Assembly (NCBI GenBank): GCA_021372865.1
Contig: JAJFTO010000018.1
Span: 62,001-126,000 of the forward strand
Source: Porphyromonadaceae bacterium
Lineage (GTDB): Bacteria; Bacteroidota; Bacteroidia; Bacteroidales; Dysgonomonadaceae
Length of the DNA stretch: 64,000 nt
Reading direction: 5' to 3'
Shown: positions 38,961 through 48,336 of the stretch, piece after piece
Position numbering within the stretch: the first letter of the stretch is position 1
Layout: each line of letters begins with the position of its first letter
The notes under the pieces: model-generated
What the model saw: only the letters and a program-made list of their open reading frames with translations
Databases searched by the model: none
What the model was told of the DNA's origin: nothing
Position numbers and translations under genes: made by a program

Positions 38961-38968
38961 TATCTTTG
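38961..38968 (+). promoter_or_regulatory. -7 box immediately before the unknown gene
   Basis: TATCTTTG is a perfect match, only 5 nt before the ATG at 38974. If used, the transcript would start at or next to the start codon, giving a leaderless or nearly leaderless mRNA. Alternatively a longer protein starts upstream and this match is chance. Confidence 0.45.
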
Positions 38969-38973
38969 CGTAT

Positions 38974-39699
38974 ATGAGCGGACAAGATGACTTACTGGGC
39001 AAACTACGGCAAACGCTGAACGAACAGGGGATAGACTCATTTCACATTCTCGAGGACCTGGTACCTATTGAGGAACAGATGGACTATTTCCGGTATTTCG
39101 ACCGTTTACGAAGAGAGAACAATCCCTTTGTACGCGACGAGGAAGTAGCTGTATTGTTTTCTCCCGATGAATCGATCGAACGTAAGAAGCGAAGTCTGAC
39201 ACTATTGGCCTCCATTCCCGATGTGGGCGCGTACCGTTCTATAGAGACTTATCACAGTAGCCCGCTGGAACCCGAGTTATCTCACTGGTCCTCCATGGCG
39301 CTTGTCAGCAGCCGGATTGTGCTGAGTTCCGATTTGTCGGGACATCAGCAGGTATATATTTCTTCGGGATTGGGAGGTCATGACAAGAAGCTTCGTTTTT
39401 TTGCCCTCTTCACCACCCAGGACAGACATTTTTTTTCGGATCTGCAAAAGGAAATCGTGGAACGCGAATTCTTTTTTCAATTGCAACAGGCTGAAGTGGT
39501 CATTGAGAAGTTCGATATAAAAGATAATTATTTTACCATACTGATGCTTTTCTCTTTCGAAAAGGATATAAAATCGAGCCTGAATGCTGCTGTCACTGAA
39601 TGCAATCAATATGGTAATTTTCTGGATACCCGGTTTCTTTTTACGAATGTAAAAGTTTTGACTGAAAAAGAAATAGCGCACTTGCTGGAGAAAAAGTAA
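38974..39699 (+). CDS. Conserved-looking protein of unknown function
   Basis: I do not recognise this 241-residue protein. It has no signal peptide and no membrane helix, so it is probably cytoplasmic. It is rich in charged and aromatic residues: DYFRYFDRLRRENNPF near the start, then VAVLFSPDESIERKKR, a probable alpha/beta core with YISSGLGGHDKKLRFFALF, and FFFQLQQAEVVIEKFDI. The start is uncertain. ATG 38974 follows a -7 box by 5 nt, while ATG 38884 would add 30 residues including MNCKKYPIF. It is divergent from dut, and the PUL regulator gene follows 31 bp after its stop, so co-transcription with that gene is possible. Confidence 0.7.
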   Translation: MSGQDDLLGKLRQTLNEQGIDSFHILEDLVPIEEQMDYFRYFDRLRRENNPFVRDEEVAVLFSPDESIERKKRSLTLLASIPDVGAYRSIETYHSSPLEPELSHWSSMALVSSRIVLSSDLSGHQQVYISSGLGGHDKKLRFFALFTTQDRHFFSDLQKEIVEREFFFQLQQAEVVIEKFDIKDNYFTILMLFSFEKDIKSSLNAAVTECNQYGNFLDTRFLFTNVKVLTEKEIAHLLEKK

Positions 39700-39730
39700 A
39701 ATACCTGTTCCACCTAATATTTCCTCCATT

Positions 39731-42613
39731 ATGAGGCAATCAGCCTGTAAAAAATATTTTTGCACGGCACTCATCGCCGTCATACTCAAGACACTTTGCC
39801 AGACCGGGCACGCACAGGAGATACCCTTCATACCTCCTGTTTATAACTACACAACCAGTAATTACAGGGCAGGGAATCAGAACTGGTCCGTTGCACAAGG
39901 AAGTAACAACGTAATCTATACAGGGAATAACAACGGGTTGCTAAGCTTCGAGGGGATAAACTGGAAGCTGCACAGACTCCCGAACAACCTTTCCGTAAAA
40001 TCAATTTACATTGATTCAGAATCTTCGCCTGAACGCATTTACGTGGGTTCATTTGAGGAGTTTGGCTTTTTTGAGCCCGATGAAACCAATCAACTTATTT
40101 ATCATTCTGTCAAAAACCTGGTAAAAGACTACACGTTTCACAACGATGAAATATGGACAATCCACCCTTTTAACGGTAGAATTTATTTTCAGTCATTTTC
40201 GGCTGTTTTTGTCTATGACGGAAAGGAAGTCTCCACGCTGAAGCCGAATCCTGCAGTACTGTATTTCTTTCCCGTCAATGGGAAAATGTTTGCACAATTA
40301 ATTAACAACGATTTTTATCATTTCGACGGGAGCAAGTTTCACCATATTCTGTCACGCGATCAGCTGAAAGACGACAATGTGGTGGCGGTCTTACCCTTCA
40401 ATGATGAATATCTGCTGGTCACATCCAAAAGTGGTCTCTACCGGTTTTCGGAGAATACACAAACACTTACTCCCTGGGAAACGTCCATAGAGCCGGACTT
40501 AAGGGAGGCAATCATCAACCGTGCAATTTTCTCTGCCAATGAACAATATATATTCGGGACACTTAACGACGGTCTCTTTGCCATTGACAGGAAAGGGAAT
40601 AAACTGTGGCATATCAATCGTAGCAACGGACTAAATAACAATACCATTCTGGCTTTGTACAGCGACAGAGAACACAACATCTGGGTAGCTCTCGACAATG
40701 GCATCTCGTACATTCGAACCCAATCACCATTTACTTTTTTTGAACCGAGCGATGTACAGATAGGTTTGGTAGAGGATATCCTTTTCCATCGAAACAATCT
40801 TTACCTGGCTACAAACCAGGGAATTTACCATTATTCCGAAGTTAAGAAAAATTTTTCTCGCCTGCCCGAATTCGATACCCAGTCGTGGTTTATCCGAACT
40901 TTCGGGAATCAGATTTTCGTGGGTCACAATTTGGGCTCATCCCTGCTGGGGGATGGAAAGGAAACAGCAATTCCCGAAGCCCGAACGGGGGGAATGGATA
41001 TCAAGCAGGCTGTAATCAACAGGAAAAATGTTCTTCTTGAATCATCCTACACTTCGTTATATGTATACAGTCAAACTGAATCGGGTAACTGGGAATTCAG
41101 TCACCGTGTGGAAGGATTTATGGATCTCATTAAAAATCTTGAAATAGACCATGCCGGCAACATCTGGGCCGGTCATATGTACATGGGAGTCTACCGTTTA
41201 CGGCTGGACAATGCACTGCGCAATGTTGTGGAGATTGAAAATTATCAGTCGCTCGATAGCACAAAAACCGAGTCGACCGATCCTGTAAAGGTGATGAAAC
41301 TGAAAGGACGTATCGTGTTTACCGACGGGAAGCGTTTTTACACTTATGACGACATACACGAAAAAATTATTCCTTATGATTTGCTAAACAAGTATCTGCC
41401 CGATTTTGCGGATACCTATCGGATTGTTTCAGTAAACGACACGCTACACTGGTTCATCCGCAATACGGAGTATGCTTTGGTGTCTTCCTCCGGAGACACC
41501 TATAGCCTCAAAGATCGCATTCCCTACAGTATCCTCAACAATCCCCCCAACATGGGACGAGCCAATGTTTATGTGGCTGATGAACACACTACCTATTTCT
41601 GTCTGAATGGTGGTATTGGAAAATATGTTTTTACGGAAGAGTCATCACCTGAAAAAAGCATACTGTACCTCTCTTTGGTGGAGTATTACGATAGAAATAA
41701 CGATCGTACCTACTATCTTAATCCCCGGGAAAAAGCCATTGTCGCCTATAAGTATAACGACATTGGATTTCAGTTTATGTATCCGGAATATTCCAAAAGC
41801 ATTTTCAGAATTGAATGTTTTTTAGACGGCTACGATAGCAGATGGGTAAATACAGCTGAGGATCTCTCCATATCCTACAATAACCTGCCGGCTGGTGAGT
41901 ATATCCTGAAGGCACGTGTACGGGATAATTCAGGAGCGGTACTATCCACGGTCGGTTTTACCTTCCGGATTAAAAATCCATGGTATAAAACATGGTGGGC
42001 ATATCTGTCCTATGCATTGATCATTTTATTTATCACCGTTCTTCTCATTGAAAACCATGTCCAAAAGGTGGTTCAAAGGAAAAATAAACTTTTTACGGAA
42101 CAGGAAAACCGACGCCTGGCACAACTCGATAGACAAGAAAAAGAGATCACCGCACTGCGCAACGAGAAACTGGAGTCAGATCTCACGTATAAAAGCAAGG
42201 AACTGGCCAGTGCCACCATGATGATTATCAATCATACCGAATTCCTGAAAAATCTGCGGACACTGATTCAATCCGATATGCTGGCTGGAAAAATCAACCG
42301 CACGGAAGGAAACCAGTTGGTGACAATGATTGGCAAAAACTTATCGGAAGAAGATGCCTGGACAGTTTTTCAGGAAAATTTCGACCTGATCCATGAAAAT
42401 TTCTTTCGCAAGCTGAAAGAAAGATATCCCGCGCTCACGCCCACCGACCTGAAGCTCTGTACCCTGCTTCGATTAAATTACTCCTCGAAGGAAATTGCTG
42501 GAATGATGAACATCTCTATCCGAGGCGTGGAAGCAGCACGATACCGGCTACGGAAAAAACTGTTGCTCTCGGAATCCGATAATCTGGTGGAATTTATGAT
42601 TAATTTCAAATAA
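39731..42613 (+). CDS. SusR-like membrane-spanning PUL regulator (propeller, Y_Y_Y, TM, LuxR-type HTH)
   Basis: This 960-residue protein has a signal peptide (to about HAQ29), a periplasmic two-component-regulator-type beta-propeller (about 40-650; LYSDREHNIWVALDNGISYI is a Reg_prop repeat), a Y_Y_Y domain (about 655-745), and one membrane helix (about 753-775). A coiled coil and a C-terminal LuxR/GerE-like helix-turn-helix (about 900-955; LNYSSKEIAGMMNISIRGVEAARYRLRKKL) follow. There is no histidine kinase or receiver domain, so it is not a hybrid two-component system. Like SusR, it should sense a periplasmic glycan fragment and activate the susCD genes just downstream. Confidence 0.88.
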   Translation: MRQSACKKYFCTALIAVILKTLCQTGHAQEIPFIPPVYNYTTSNYRAGNQNWSVAQGSNNVIYTGNNNGLLSFEGINWKLHRLPNNLSVKSIYIDSESSPERIYVGSFEEFGFFEPDETNQLIYHSVKNLVKDYTFHNDEIWTIHPFNGRIYFQSFSAVFVYDGKEVSTLKPNPAVLYFFPVNGKMFAQLINNDFYHFDGSKFHHILSRDQLKDDNVVAVLPFNDEYLLVTSKSGLYRFSENTQTLTPWETSIEPDLREAIINRAIFSANEQYIFGTLNDGLFAIDRKGNKLWHINRSNGLNNNTILALYSDREHNIWVALDNGISYIRTQSPFTFFEPSDVQIGLVEDILFHRNNLYLATNQGIYHYSEVKKNFSRLPEFDTQSWFIRTFGNQIFVGHNLGSSLLGDGKETAIPEARTGGMDIKQAVINRKNVLLESSYTSLYVYSQTESGNWEFSHRVEGFMDLIKNLEIDHAGNIWAGHMYMGVYRLRLDNALRNVVEIENYQSLDSTKTESTDPVKVMKLKGRIVFTDGKRFYTYDDIHEKIIPYDLLNKYLPDFADTYRIVSVNDTLHWFIRNTEYALVSSSGDTYSLKDRIPYSILNNPPNMGRANVYVADEHTTYFCLNGGIGKYVFTEESSPEKSILYLSLVEYYDRNNDRTYYLNPREKAIVAYKYNDIGFQFMYPEYSKSIFRIECFLDGYDSRWVNTAEDLSISYNNLPAGEYILKARVRDNSGAVLSTVGFTFRIKNPWYKTWWAYLSYALIILFITVLLIENHVQKVVQRKNKLFTEQENRRLAQLDRQEKEITALRNEKLESDLTYKSKELASATMMIINHTEFLKNLRTLIQSDMLAGKINRTEGNQLVTMIGKNLSEEDAWTVFQENFDLIHENFFRKLKERYPALTPTDLKLCTLLRLNYSSKEIAGMMNISIRGVEAARYRLRKKLLLSESDNLVEFMINFK

Positions 42614-42681
42614 ATGGCTACTATACACTTAATATCACTTTACAATGTAATATCTTGAAATATAAAATATTTAATAAAATT

Positions 42682-42736
42682 AAAGTAGTAAAAAAGTATC
42701 CTTTAAAAACATGCTTTACAACATAAAGTACTTTTG
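42682..42736 (+). promoter_or_regulatory. Predicted susC promoter with AAAGTA direct repeats
   Basis: TACTTTTG at 42729-42736 fits TAnnTTTG and lies 83 nt before the susC ATG. AAAGTA occurs at 42682, 42693 and 42725, spaced 11 and 32 bp (about one and three helical turns), the last running into the -7 box. Such phased repeats could be activator sites for the upstream HTH regulator. The region is very AT-rich, so chance matches are possible. Confidence 0.4.
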
Positions 42737-42819
42737 AAGAGGTGTTTTATTTTTAACCACGGAGAACTATTCATTATTTTGCAAAATATGCCAATTTAAA
42801 CAAAAAAAATAATGAATCC

Positions 42820-45800
42820 ATGAAATTGAAAATTGCAACATTTTTAAGTCTTTTGTTGTACTCCGTCATGCTGTTTGCGCAGCAGCAGATAAACGTAACG
42901 GGAAAAGTAACAGAAGGCGTGACGGGTGATCCCGCAATCGGGGTTTCCGTATTGGTTAAAGGTACTACACTTGGTACCGTGACCGATATCGACGGGAATT
43001 ATTCGCTGTCGAATTTGTCAAATAATGCAACGTTAGTATTCAGCTACATCGGGATGGTGACGGTTGAAGAGCCGCTCAACGGCCGCACCGTAGTCAATGT
43101 CATCATGACCGAAGATGTGCATGCGCTGGAGGAAGTAGTGGTGATTGGATATGGTGCAGCCAGGAAGAGAGATCTTACAGGGTCTATAGTCAGTGTGAGT
43201 GCTGAAGAGATATCCAACCGTCCCACGACAAACCTGTTATCATCCGTGCAGGGTAAAGTTGCGGGTGTACAGATCGTAAACACCGGTCGTGCAGGACAGG
43301 ATCCGGAGGTGAGAATCCGTGGAACAAACTCGATAAACGGATACTCACCCCTATATGTAGTAGATGGCCTGTTTTCTGACAACATCAACTATCTCAATCC
43401 TGCGGATATTGAATCGATGGAAATATTAAAAGATCCATCTTCGTTGGCCATCTTTGGGGTTCGTGGCGCAAATGGTGTCATCATTGTAAACACGAAGCGT
43501 GCAAAGAGAGGGCAGACAGTGGTTAATTTCAACTCCTCACTTGGTTTTAAAGAGGTGACCCACAAAATGCCGATGACCAATGCGGCGCAGTTCAAGGAAT
43601 TGTATGACGAACAACGTATCAACCAGGGTCTGGGCATCTTTGACTATTCAGATTGGACTGCGGATACAGATTGGCAGGATGTTATTTTCCAGCAGGGGTT
43701 CCTGACCAATAATAACATCAGCATCACCGGCTCGGGAGAGAAAAATCGTTTCTATATGGGTATTGGCTATACCTCGGAAGAGGGTAATATCAAATATGAG
43801 AAATATTCACGTTTGACACTCAATCTGAGCAGCGAATACAGCGTGAACAAAGCACTCCGTTTCGGTTACCAGGTGAACGCCTCCAGGACCAATCCTGCCG
43901 ATGCCAAGGGAGTAAATGGGGCCATCAGAGCAGCACCCATCTCTCCGGTTTATGATGAAACAGGCGAACTTTTGCACACACTGCCAGATTTTCAGCGGGC
44001 GCAGGTATGGAACCCTATGATTGATGTGGAGACAAGAGCCAATCATACGATAGCCAATAACAACCGTGCAGCAGGTAATATTTACGGCGAATTTGATTTT
44101 CTGAATCACTTCAGTTTCAAAAGTACTTTCTCCCTGGATTATGCAGTAAATGAAAGCCGTGGTCTCAGCCCCATCATTACTGTTTTTAATCCGGACTTAC
44201 AAGGCGAGGAAAATCTGACAACCAATGAATCCATCTCCCAGTCGAAATCAACCCGCACAGTGGCACAGAGTGACTATATTCTCACCTATACCAACAATTT
44301 CGGAGGTCACAATCTGACGGCAACAGGTGGTGTTACAACCAACTTCACCGAATTTTCCTCACTGGGAGCCTCCCGCAGTCAAAACATAGAAGATATCATC
44401 TTTTCCGTGCCAAGTGACAACATTGACAAGTGGTGGATCTCATCCATCGCAAACAAATCTTCTGCAAATAGCAGCAGTCAGAACAAACGTTTTACCATGT
44501 CCTACCTGTTGCGTGCCTTGTACAATTATAACAACCGGTATCTTTTTAATGCTTCCTATCGCCGCGATGGTGCATCGGTATTCCGTTCTGTAGGGAACAC
44601 CTGGGACAATTTCTATTCCTTTGGTGCCGGTTGGGTGGCTTCTGAAGAAGCATTCATGTCGGATCAGTCACTTATCAACTACCTGAAACTGAAAGGATCA
44701 TGGGGAGTACTTGGAAGCCAGAATACGGGCGGATACAACTACCCGACTTACCCCCGCCTCCAAAGCTCCGGTAGCGCAGTCTTCGGAGATAATATCATCA
44801 CAGGTTACTCTGTGGAATACCTCCCACAGAATCTCAACTGGGAGAAAACTCATGCCTGGGAAGCTGGCTTCGAGGTTACCATGTTCGACAACCGACTGCG
44901 TCTGGAACCGGTATTTTATAATAAAACCACAAAAGATATCATTGTGATGCTGTCCGGTTTCTCAGGAGCCAAGAACTCACTGGAGAACCTGGGTGAGATC
45001 CGAAATCGGGGTCTGGAGATTTCAGCCTCCTGGAGCGATAAGATAAGCGACGATGGGTTCCACTACGTTATCTCGGGAAACCTGACGACCATCGACAACA
45101 AAGTCCTCTCGCTGGGTCGCGGTCCCGATGATGCCATCTTCGCCGCGGGAGGAATATCACGCTCTCTGGAAGGGTATCCCGTGGGGCATTTTTTCGGATA
45201 CAAGGTGGCCGGCGTCTACCAGAACAGGGAAGATGTGAAAACTTATTATCCAAACAAAGTAGGGAGTGTGGCCCCGGGTGATTTGAAGTTTGTCGATGTG
45301 AATGGCGATGGTGTCATCACGCAGGACGACCGTACCATGATCGGGAACCCCACGCCGGATTTGACCTACGGGCTCAGTGTCAACCTCGGATACAGGAATT
45401 TCGACTTCAGCGTGGAGATGATGGGTGTATATGGCAATGAAATTTACCGTACATGGGACGACCCAACCTATGCACAGCTCAACTATCTGACAGACCGTAT
45501 GGGCCGTTGGCACGGTGAAGGCACCTCCAACTGGGAACCGATCCTCAATCCTTCACATTCCATCAATCTGATCAATTCAAATTACTACCTTGAGGACGGC
45601 AGCTTCTTCCGTATCCGGAATGTGCAACTGGGTTATACCTTTGAAACTGATTTCTTACAGAAAGTTTATCTCAAATCACTACGTCTCTTCGCCAACGTGC
45701 AGAACCTGAAGACCTGGACACGGAATACCGGTTTTACCCCTGAAATTGGAGGCTCCGCCCTGGCATTCGGGATCGATGGCGGCACATATCCCATGCCAAT

Positions 45801-45834
45801 GATATATACCTTTGGACTGAACTTAACTTTTTAA
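42820..45834 (+). CDS. SusC-like TonB-dependent glycan transporter
   Basis: This outer-membrane transporter imports oligosaccharides in complex with the SusD-like protein. The 1004-residue protein has a signal peptide ending LFAQ and a carboxypeptidase-regulatory-like domain (about 25-110; NVTGKVTEGVTGDPAIGVSV). The plug domain follows (about 115-230; VRIRGTNSINGYSPLYVVDG and GVRGANGVIIVNTK). The 22-strand barrel ends in the typical aromatic C-terminus (TFGLNLTF). VDVNGDGVITQDDRTMIG is the usual SusC loop. susD follows after 12 bp. Confidence 0.96.
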   Translation: MKLKIATFLSLLLYSVMLFAQQQINVTGKVTEGVTGDPAIGVSVLVKGTTLGTVTDIDGNYSLSNLSNNATLVFSYIGMVTVEEPLNGRTVVNVIMTEDVHALEEVVVIGYGAARKRDLTGSIVSVSAEEISNRPTTNLLSSVQGKVAGVQIVNTGRAGQDPEVRIRGTNSINGYSPLYVVDGLFSDNINYLNPADIESMEILKDPSSLAIFGVRGANGVIIVNTKRAKRGQTVVNFNSSLGFKEVTHKMPMTNAAQFKELYDEQRINQGLGIFDYSDWTADTDWQDVIFQQGFLTNNNISITGSGEKNRFYMGIGYTSEEGNIKYEKYSRLTLNLSSEYSVNKALRFGYQVNASRTNPADAKGVNGAIRAAPISPVYDETGELLHTLPDFQRAQVWNPMIDVETRANHTIANNNRAAGNIYGEFDFLNHFSFKSTFSLDYAVNESRGLSPIITVFNPDLQGEENLTTNESISQSKSTRTVAQSDYILTYTNNFGGHNLTATGGVTTNFTEFSSLGASRSQNIEDIIFSVPSDNIDKWWISSIANKSSANSSSQNKRFTMSYLLRALYNYNNRYLFNASYRRDGASVFRSVGNTWDNFYSFGAGWVASEEAFMSDQSLINYLKLKGSWGVLGSQNTGGYNYPTYPRLQSSGSAVFGDNIITGYSVEYLPQNLNWEKTHAWEAGFEVTMFDNRLRLEPVFYNKTTKDIIVMLSGFSGAKNSLENLGEIRNRGLEISASWSDKISDDGFHYVISGNLTTIDNKVLSLGRGPDDAIFAAGGISRSLEGYPVGHFFGYKVAGVYQNREDVKTYYPNKVGSVAPGDLKFVDVNGDGVITQDDRTMIGNPTPDLTYGLSVNLGYRNFDFSVEMMGVYGNEIYRTWDDPTYAQLNYLTDRMGRWHGEGTSNWEPILNPSHSINLINSNYYLEDGSFFRIRNVQLGYTFETDFLQKVYLKSLRLFANVQNLKTWTRNTGFTPEIGGSALAFGIDGGTYPMPMIYTFGLNLTF

Positions 45835-45846
45835 TCGCATATAAAT

Positions 45847-47388
45847 ATGAAACATAATATAATATATATTTGGTTACTAATCACAATGCTGGTTGCAATG
45901 ACACAGACCGGCTGTTCTGACCTGCTGGATCAGAAACCACAGGGAGAATGGGTGGAGGGAGATGAAGGCAGCGGTGGCTCCTTTCAGTCCGATGTGTTTA
46001 CCCTCTATGCCAAAATACGCGGCTTTCATGTAACCTCGGGTACAACGGCGCTGGCTATACACTCTTTCCGCTCTGAAGATGCGGAGAAAGGAAGTACAGC
46101 GGCCGACGGTGCGGCGCACGGCCGAATGTTCGACAATTTTGAGTATATTGCCACAAATGGATTAATCGGCTCCTACTGGACAAACAACTACGAGATCATT
46201 ATCCTTGCCAACAAAATTCTCGATGATATTGCTCAGACAGAGACGAAAAACGGAACCCTTTCGGAGGGAGATCTGATCAATCGTTCTGAGGCACACTTCT
46301 TCCGGGCATATGCCTTCTTCAATTTGGTACGGGCTTTTGGGGATGTTCCGAAAATAGATTTTAAAGTCGTAAATGCAGAAGAAGCCAATATACCGAAATC
46401 ACCCGCATCGGAAATATACGCATTGATCGACGCTGATCTGACGGTTGCAGAGAAAAATTTGCCCAGGACATGGTCACCGGTCTATATAGGACGTCTTACC
46501 TGGGGGGCCGCAAGAGCTTTGCATGCCAGAACCTATATGATGCGAAACGATTGGAACAATATGAACGCCGCATCGGTAGATGTAGTCCAGTCGGCTTTGT
46601 ATAATCTGAATACACCCTATAATCAGATCTTTCGGGAAACAGGAGAGAACAGCAGTGAATCTGTATTTGAATTGCAATGCACAGCTACTCCTTCACAGCC
46701 GGGATCAGACGATATAGGAAGTCAATTTGCGCAAGTACAGGGCGTAAGAGGTGCGGGCGAATGGAATCTTGGCTGGGGATGGAATACACCAACCCAACTG
46801 CTGGCAGATGCTTTTGAAGCAGGTGATCCACGTAAAAATGAGACATTGCTTTACTTTATCAAAACGGGTGGCGATCCTTCTTCTATACCGGCGAACCAGC
46901 CCTATGGCGAGAAACCAATAGCGAATGCTGATGTAATCAACAAATACTACAACAAGAAAGCATATACCAATCCAAGCATGAGAGTCACTTACACCAAAAG
47001 TGGATATTGGTTCAACATCAGATTAATCCGCTATTCCGATGTAGTCCTGATGGCAGCCGAATCTGCCAATGAACTGGGTAGGGCGGGAGAAGCCGTAAAT
47101 TACCTGGAAATGGTAAGAGCCAGAGCCCGTGGTACGAATTCAGCCGTACTGCCAAAGGTGACCACTACAGACCAGTCGGAGTTGCGTGATGCAATCCGGC
47201 ATGAGCGTAGAGTGGAGTTGGGGATGGAATTCGACCGGTTCTACGATCTGGTCCGCTGGGGCATTGCCCGTGAAGTACTGCATGCCGCAGGCAAAACAGG
47301 TTATCAGGACAGGCACGCATTGTTGCCGCTACCACAGACAGAAGTAGACAAATCGAACGGTGTACTGATACAAAATCCAAATTATTAA
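45847..47388 (+). CDS. SusD-like starch-binding-type surface lipoprotein
   Basis: This surface lipoprotein caps the SusC barrel and binds glycan. The 513-residue protein has a lipobox QTGC (Cys23) followed by SDLLDQKP, the classic SusD start. The TPR-like helical region carries SEAHFFRAYAFFNLVRAFGDVP, and the C-terminal family signature is AIRHERRVELGMEFDRFYDL. It lies 12 bp after susC and 13 bp before the LamG gene. The ligand is not readable from sequence, but neighbouring enzymes suggest a beta-glucan. Confidence 0.95.
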   Translation: MKHNIIYIWLLITMLVAMTQTGCSDLLDQKPQGEWVEGDEGSGGSFQSDVFTLYAKIRGFHVTSGTTALAIHSFRSEDAEKGSTAADGAAHGRMFDNFEYIATNGLIGSYWTNNYEIIILANKILDDIAQTETKNGTLSEGDLINRSEAHFFRAYAFFNLVRAFGDVPKIDFKVVNAEEANIPKSPASEIYALIDADLTVAEKNLPRTWSPVYIGRLTWGAARALHARTYMMRNDWNNMNAASVDVVQSALYNLNTPYNQIFRETGENSSESVFELQCTATPSQPGSDDIGSQFAQVQGVRGAGEWNLGWGWNTPTQLLADAFEAGDPRKNETLLYFIKTGGDPSSIPANQPYGEKPIANADVINKYYNKKAYTNPSMRVTYTKSGYWFNIRLIRYSDVVLMAAESANELGRAGEAVNYLEMVRARARGTNSAVLPKVTTTDQSELRDAIRHERRVELGMEFDRFYDLVRWGIAREVLHAAGKTGYQDRHALLPLPQTEVDKSNGVLIQNPNY

Positions 47389-47401
47389 ACAGACAATTCT
47401 T

Positions 47402-48193
47402 ATGAAGAAAACAGCATATATTATTCTGATAATGACTGGGATCATTCTCACTTCTTGCTTTCAGGATCTGGGCCAGAATCCCCCCTTCGACTTTCCAGAA
47501 CAACCCACGCCTCCACCCATCGGCGCCGACGGCCAAATGTTCTACCTCTCCTTCGACAAGGATCTGGAGGATTACCAAAGCCTGATGGACGCTACCATAG
47601 TAGGCAACCCCACCTTTGTCGACGGCAAGAGTGGCAAGGCATATGCCGGTGCAGCCAATAGTTACCTCACCTTCGACATAGCCAATCTGGCAGCACCCCT
47701 GACCAGCGAGATGACTTTCGGTTTCTGGTATAAAGTGAACCCTGTCCCCGACAGGGCAGGTATCCTGGTGATCGGTCCGCCCGAGGCAGGAAAGCCTGTA
47801 AACAACCAAAACAACCGGACATCCGGAATCAGAATTTTCCGTGAAAATGCCAGCGGCAAACAACGGGTAAAAGCCAACGTGGGCAATGGCACTGCAGACA
47901 TGTGGCTCGACGGAGCGGCCAAAGCCGACCTTGATCCGGCCACAGCCGGATGGGTTCATATCGCTCTGGTACTGACACCAACAAAAGCAATCTTTTATAT
48001 AAATGGAGTGGAAGTTGCCGCTGGTAATTTTTCGGGCATCAGCTGGAATGGTTGTGACATCATGTCTATCGGTTCAGGTGCACCACGCTTTAATGGGTGG
48101 AACCATCTGTCTGATAATAGTCTTATTGATGAAGTGCGGATTTACAACAAAGCATTGCCGGCATCAGAAATTGTACGACTGGCGGCCAAATAA
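47402..48193 (+). CDS. LamG-domain surface lipoprotein (SusE position)
   Basis: The 263-residue protein has a lipobox LTSC (Cys19), a proline-rich linker (FDFPEQPTPPPIGADG), then one concanavalin-like LamG/LamG-like jellyroll domain. That domain shows FYLSFDKDLEDYQ, SGKAYAGAANSYLTF, TFGFWYKV, GWVHIALVL and IDEVRIYNKALPASEI. Its position right after susD is that of SusE/SusF-type glycan-binding proteins, so it is a likely surface glycan-binding protein. No catalytic residues are evident. A long hairpin follows its stop codon. Confidence 0.85.
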   Translation: MKKTAYIILIMTGIILTSCFQDLGQNPPFDFPEQPTPPPIGADGQMFYLSFDKDLEDYQSLMDATIVGNPTFVDGKSGKAYAGAANSYLTFDIANLAAPLTSEMTFGFWYKVNPVPDRAGILVIGPPEAGKPVNNQNNRTSGIRIFRENASGKQRVKANVGNGTADMWLDGAAKADLDPATAGWVHIALVLTPTKAIFYINGVEVAAGNFSGISWNGCDIMSIGSGAPRFNGWNHLSDNSLIDEVRIYNKALPASEIVRLAAK

Positions 48194-48216
48194 AATGAAG
48201 ACCTGCCCTACAAATC

Positions 48217-48258
48217 ACACACTGTCGGTTTATCTTCTTGAATGGGCCGACGGTGTGT
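48217..48258 (+). promoter_or_regulatory. Intercistronic hairpin between LamG and GH144-like genes
   Basis: ACACACTGTCGG (48217-48228) pairs with CCGACGGTGTGT (48247-48258), 12 bp with one G-T wobble and an 18-nt loop. An outer AGACC/GGTCT pairing (48199-48203 with 48262-48266) may extend it. No T run follows, so it is more likely an RNA-stability or processing element than a terminator. It would separate the abundant susCD-LamG message from the enzyme genes. Confidence 0.55.
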
Positions 48259-48336
48259 AAAGGTCTGTTATGCATGAACAAAATATATAAATCCCAAATC
48301 GGATCTCTCTTATAAAATTAAATCAGTCGGAGTATA

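Noticed and set aside
47165..47959. Minus-strand open frame of 264 codons across susD and the LamG gene
   Set aside because: It runs antisense through two well-supported genes and their gap, and its translation has no family features; it is a shadow frame.
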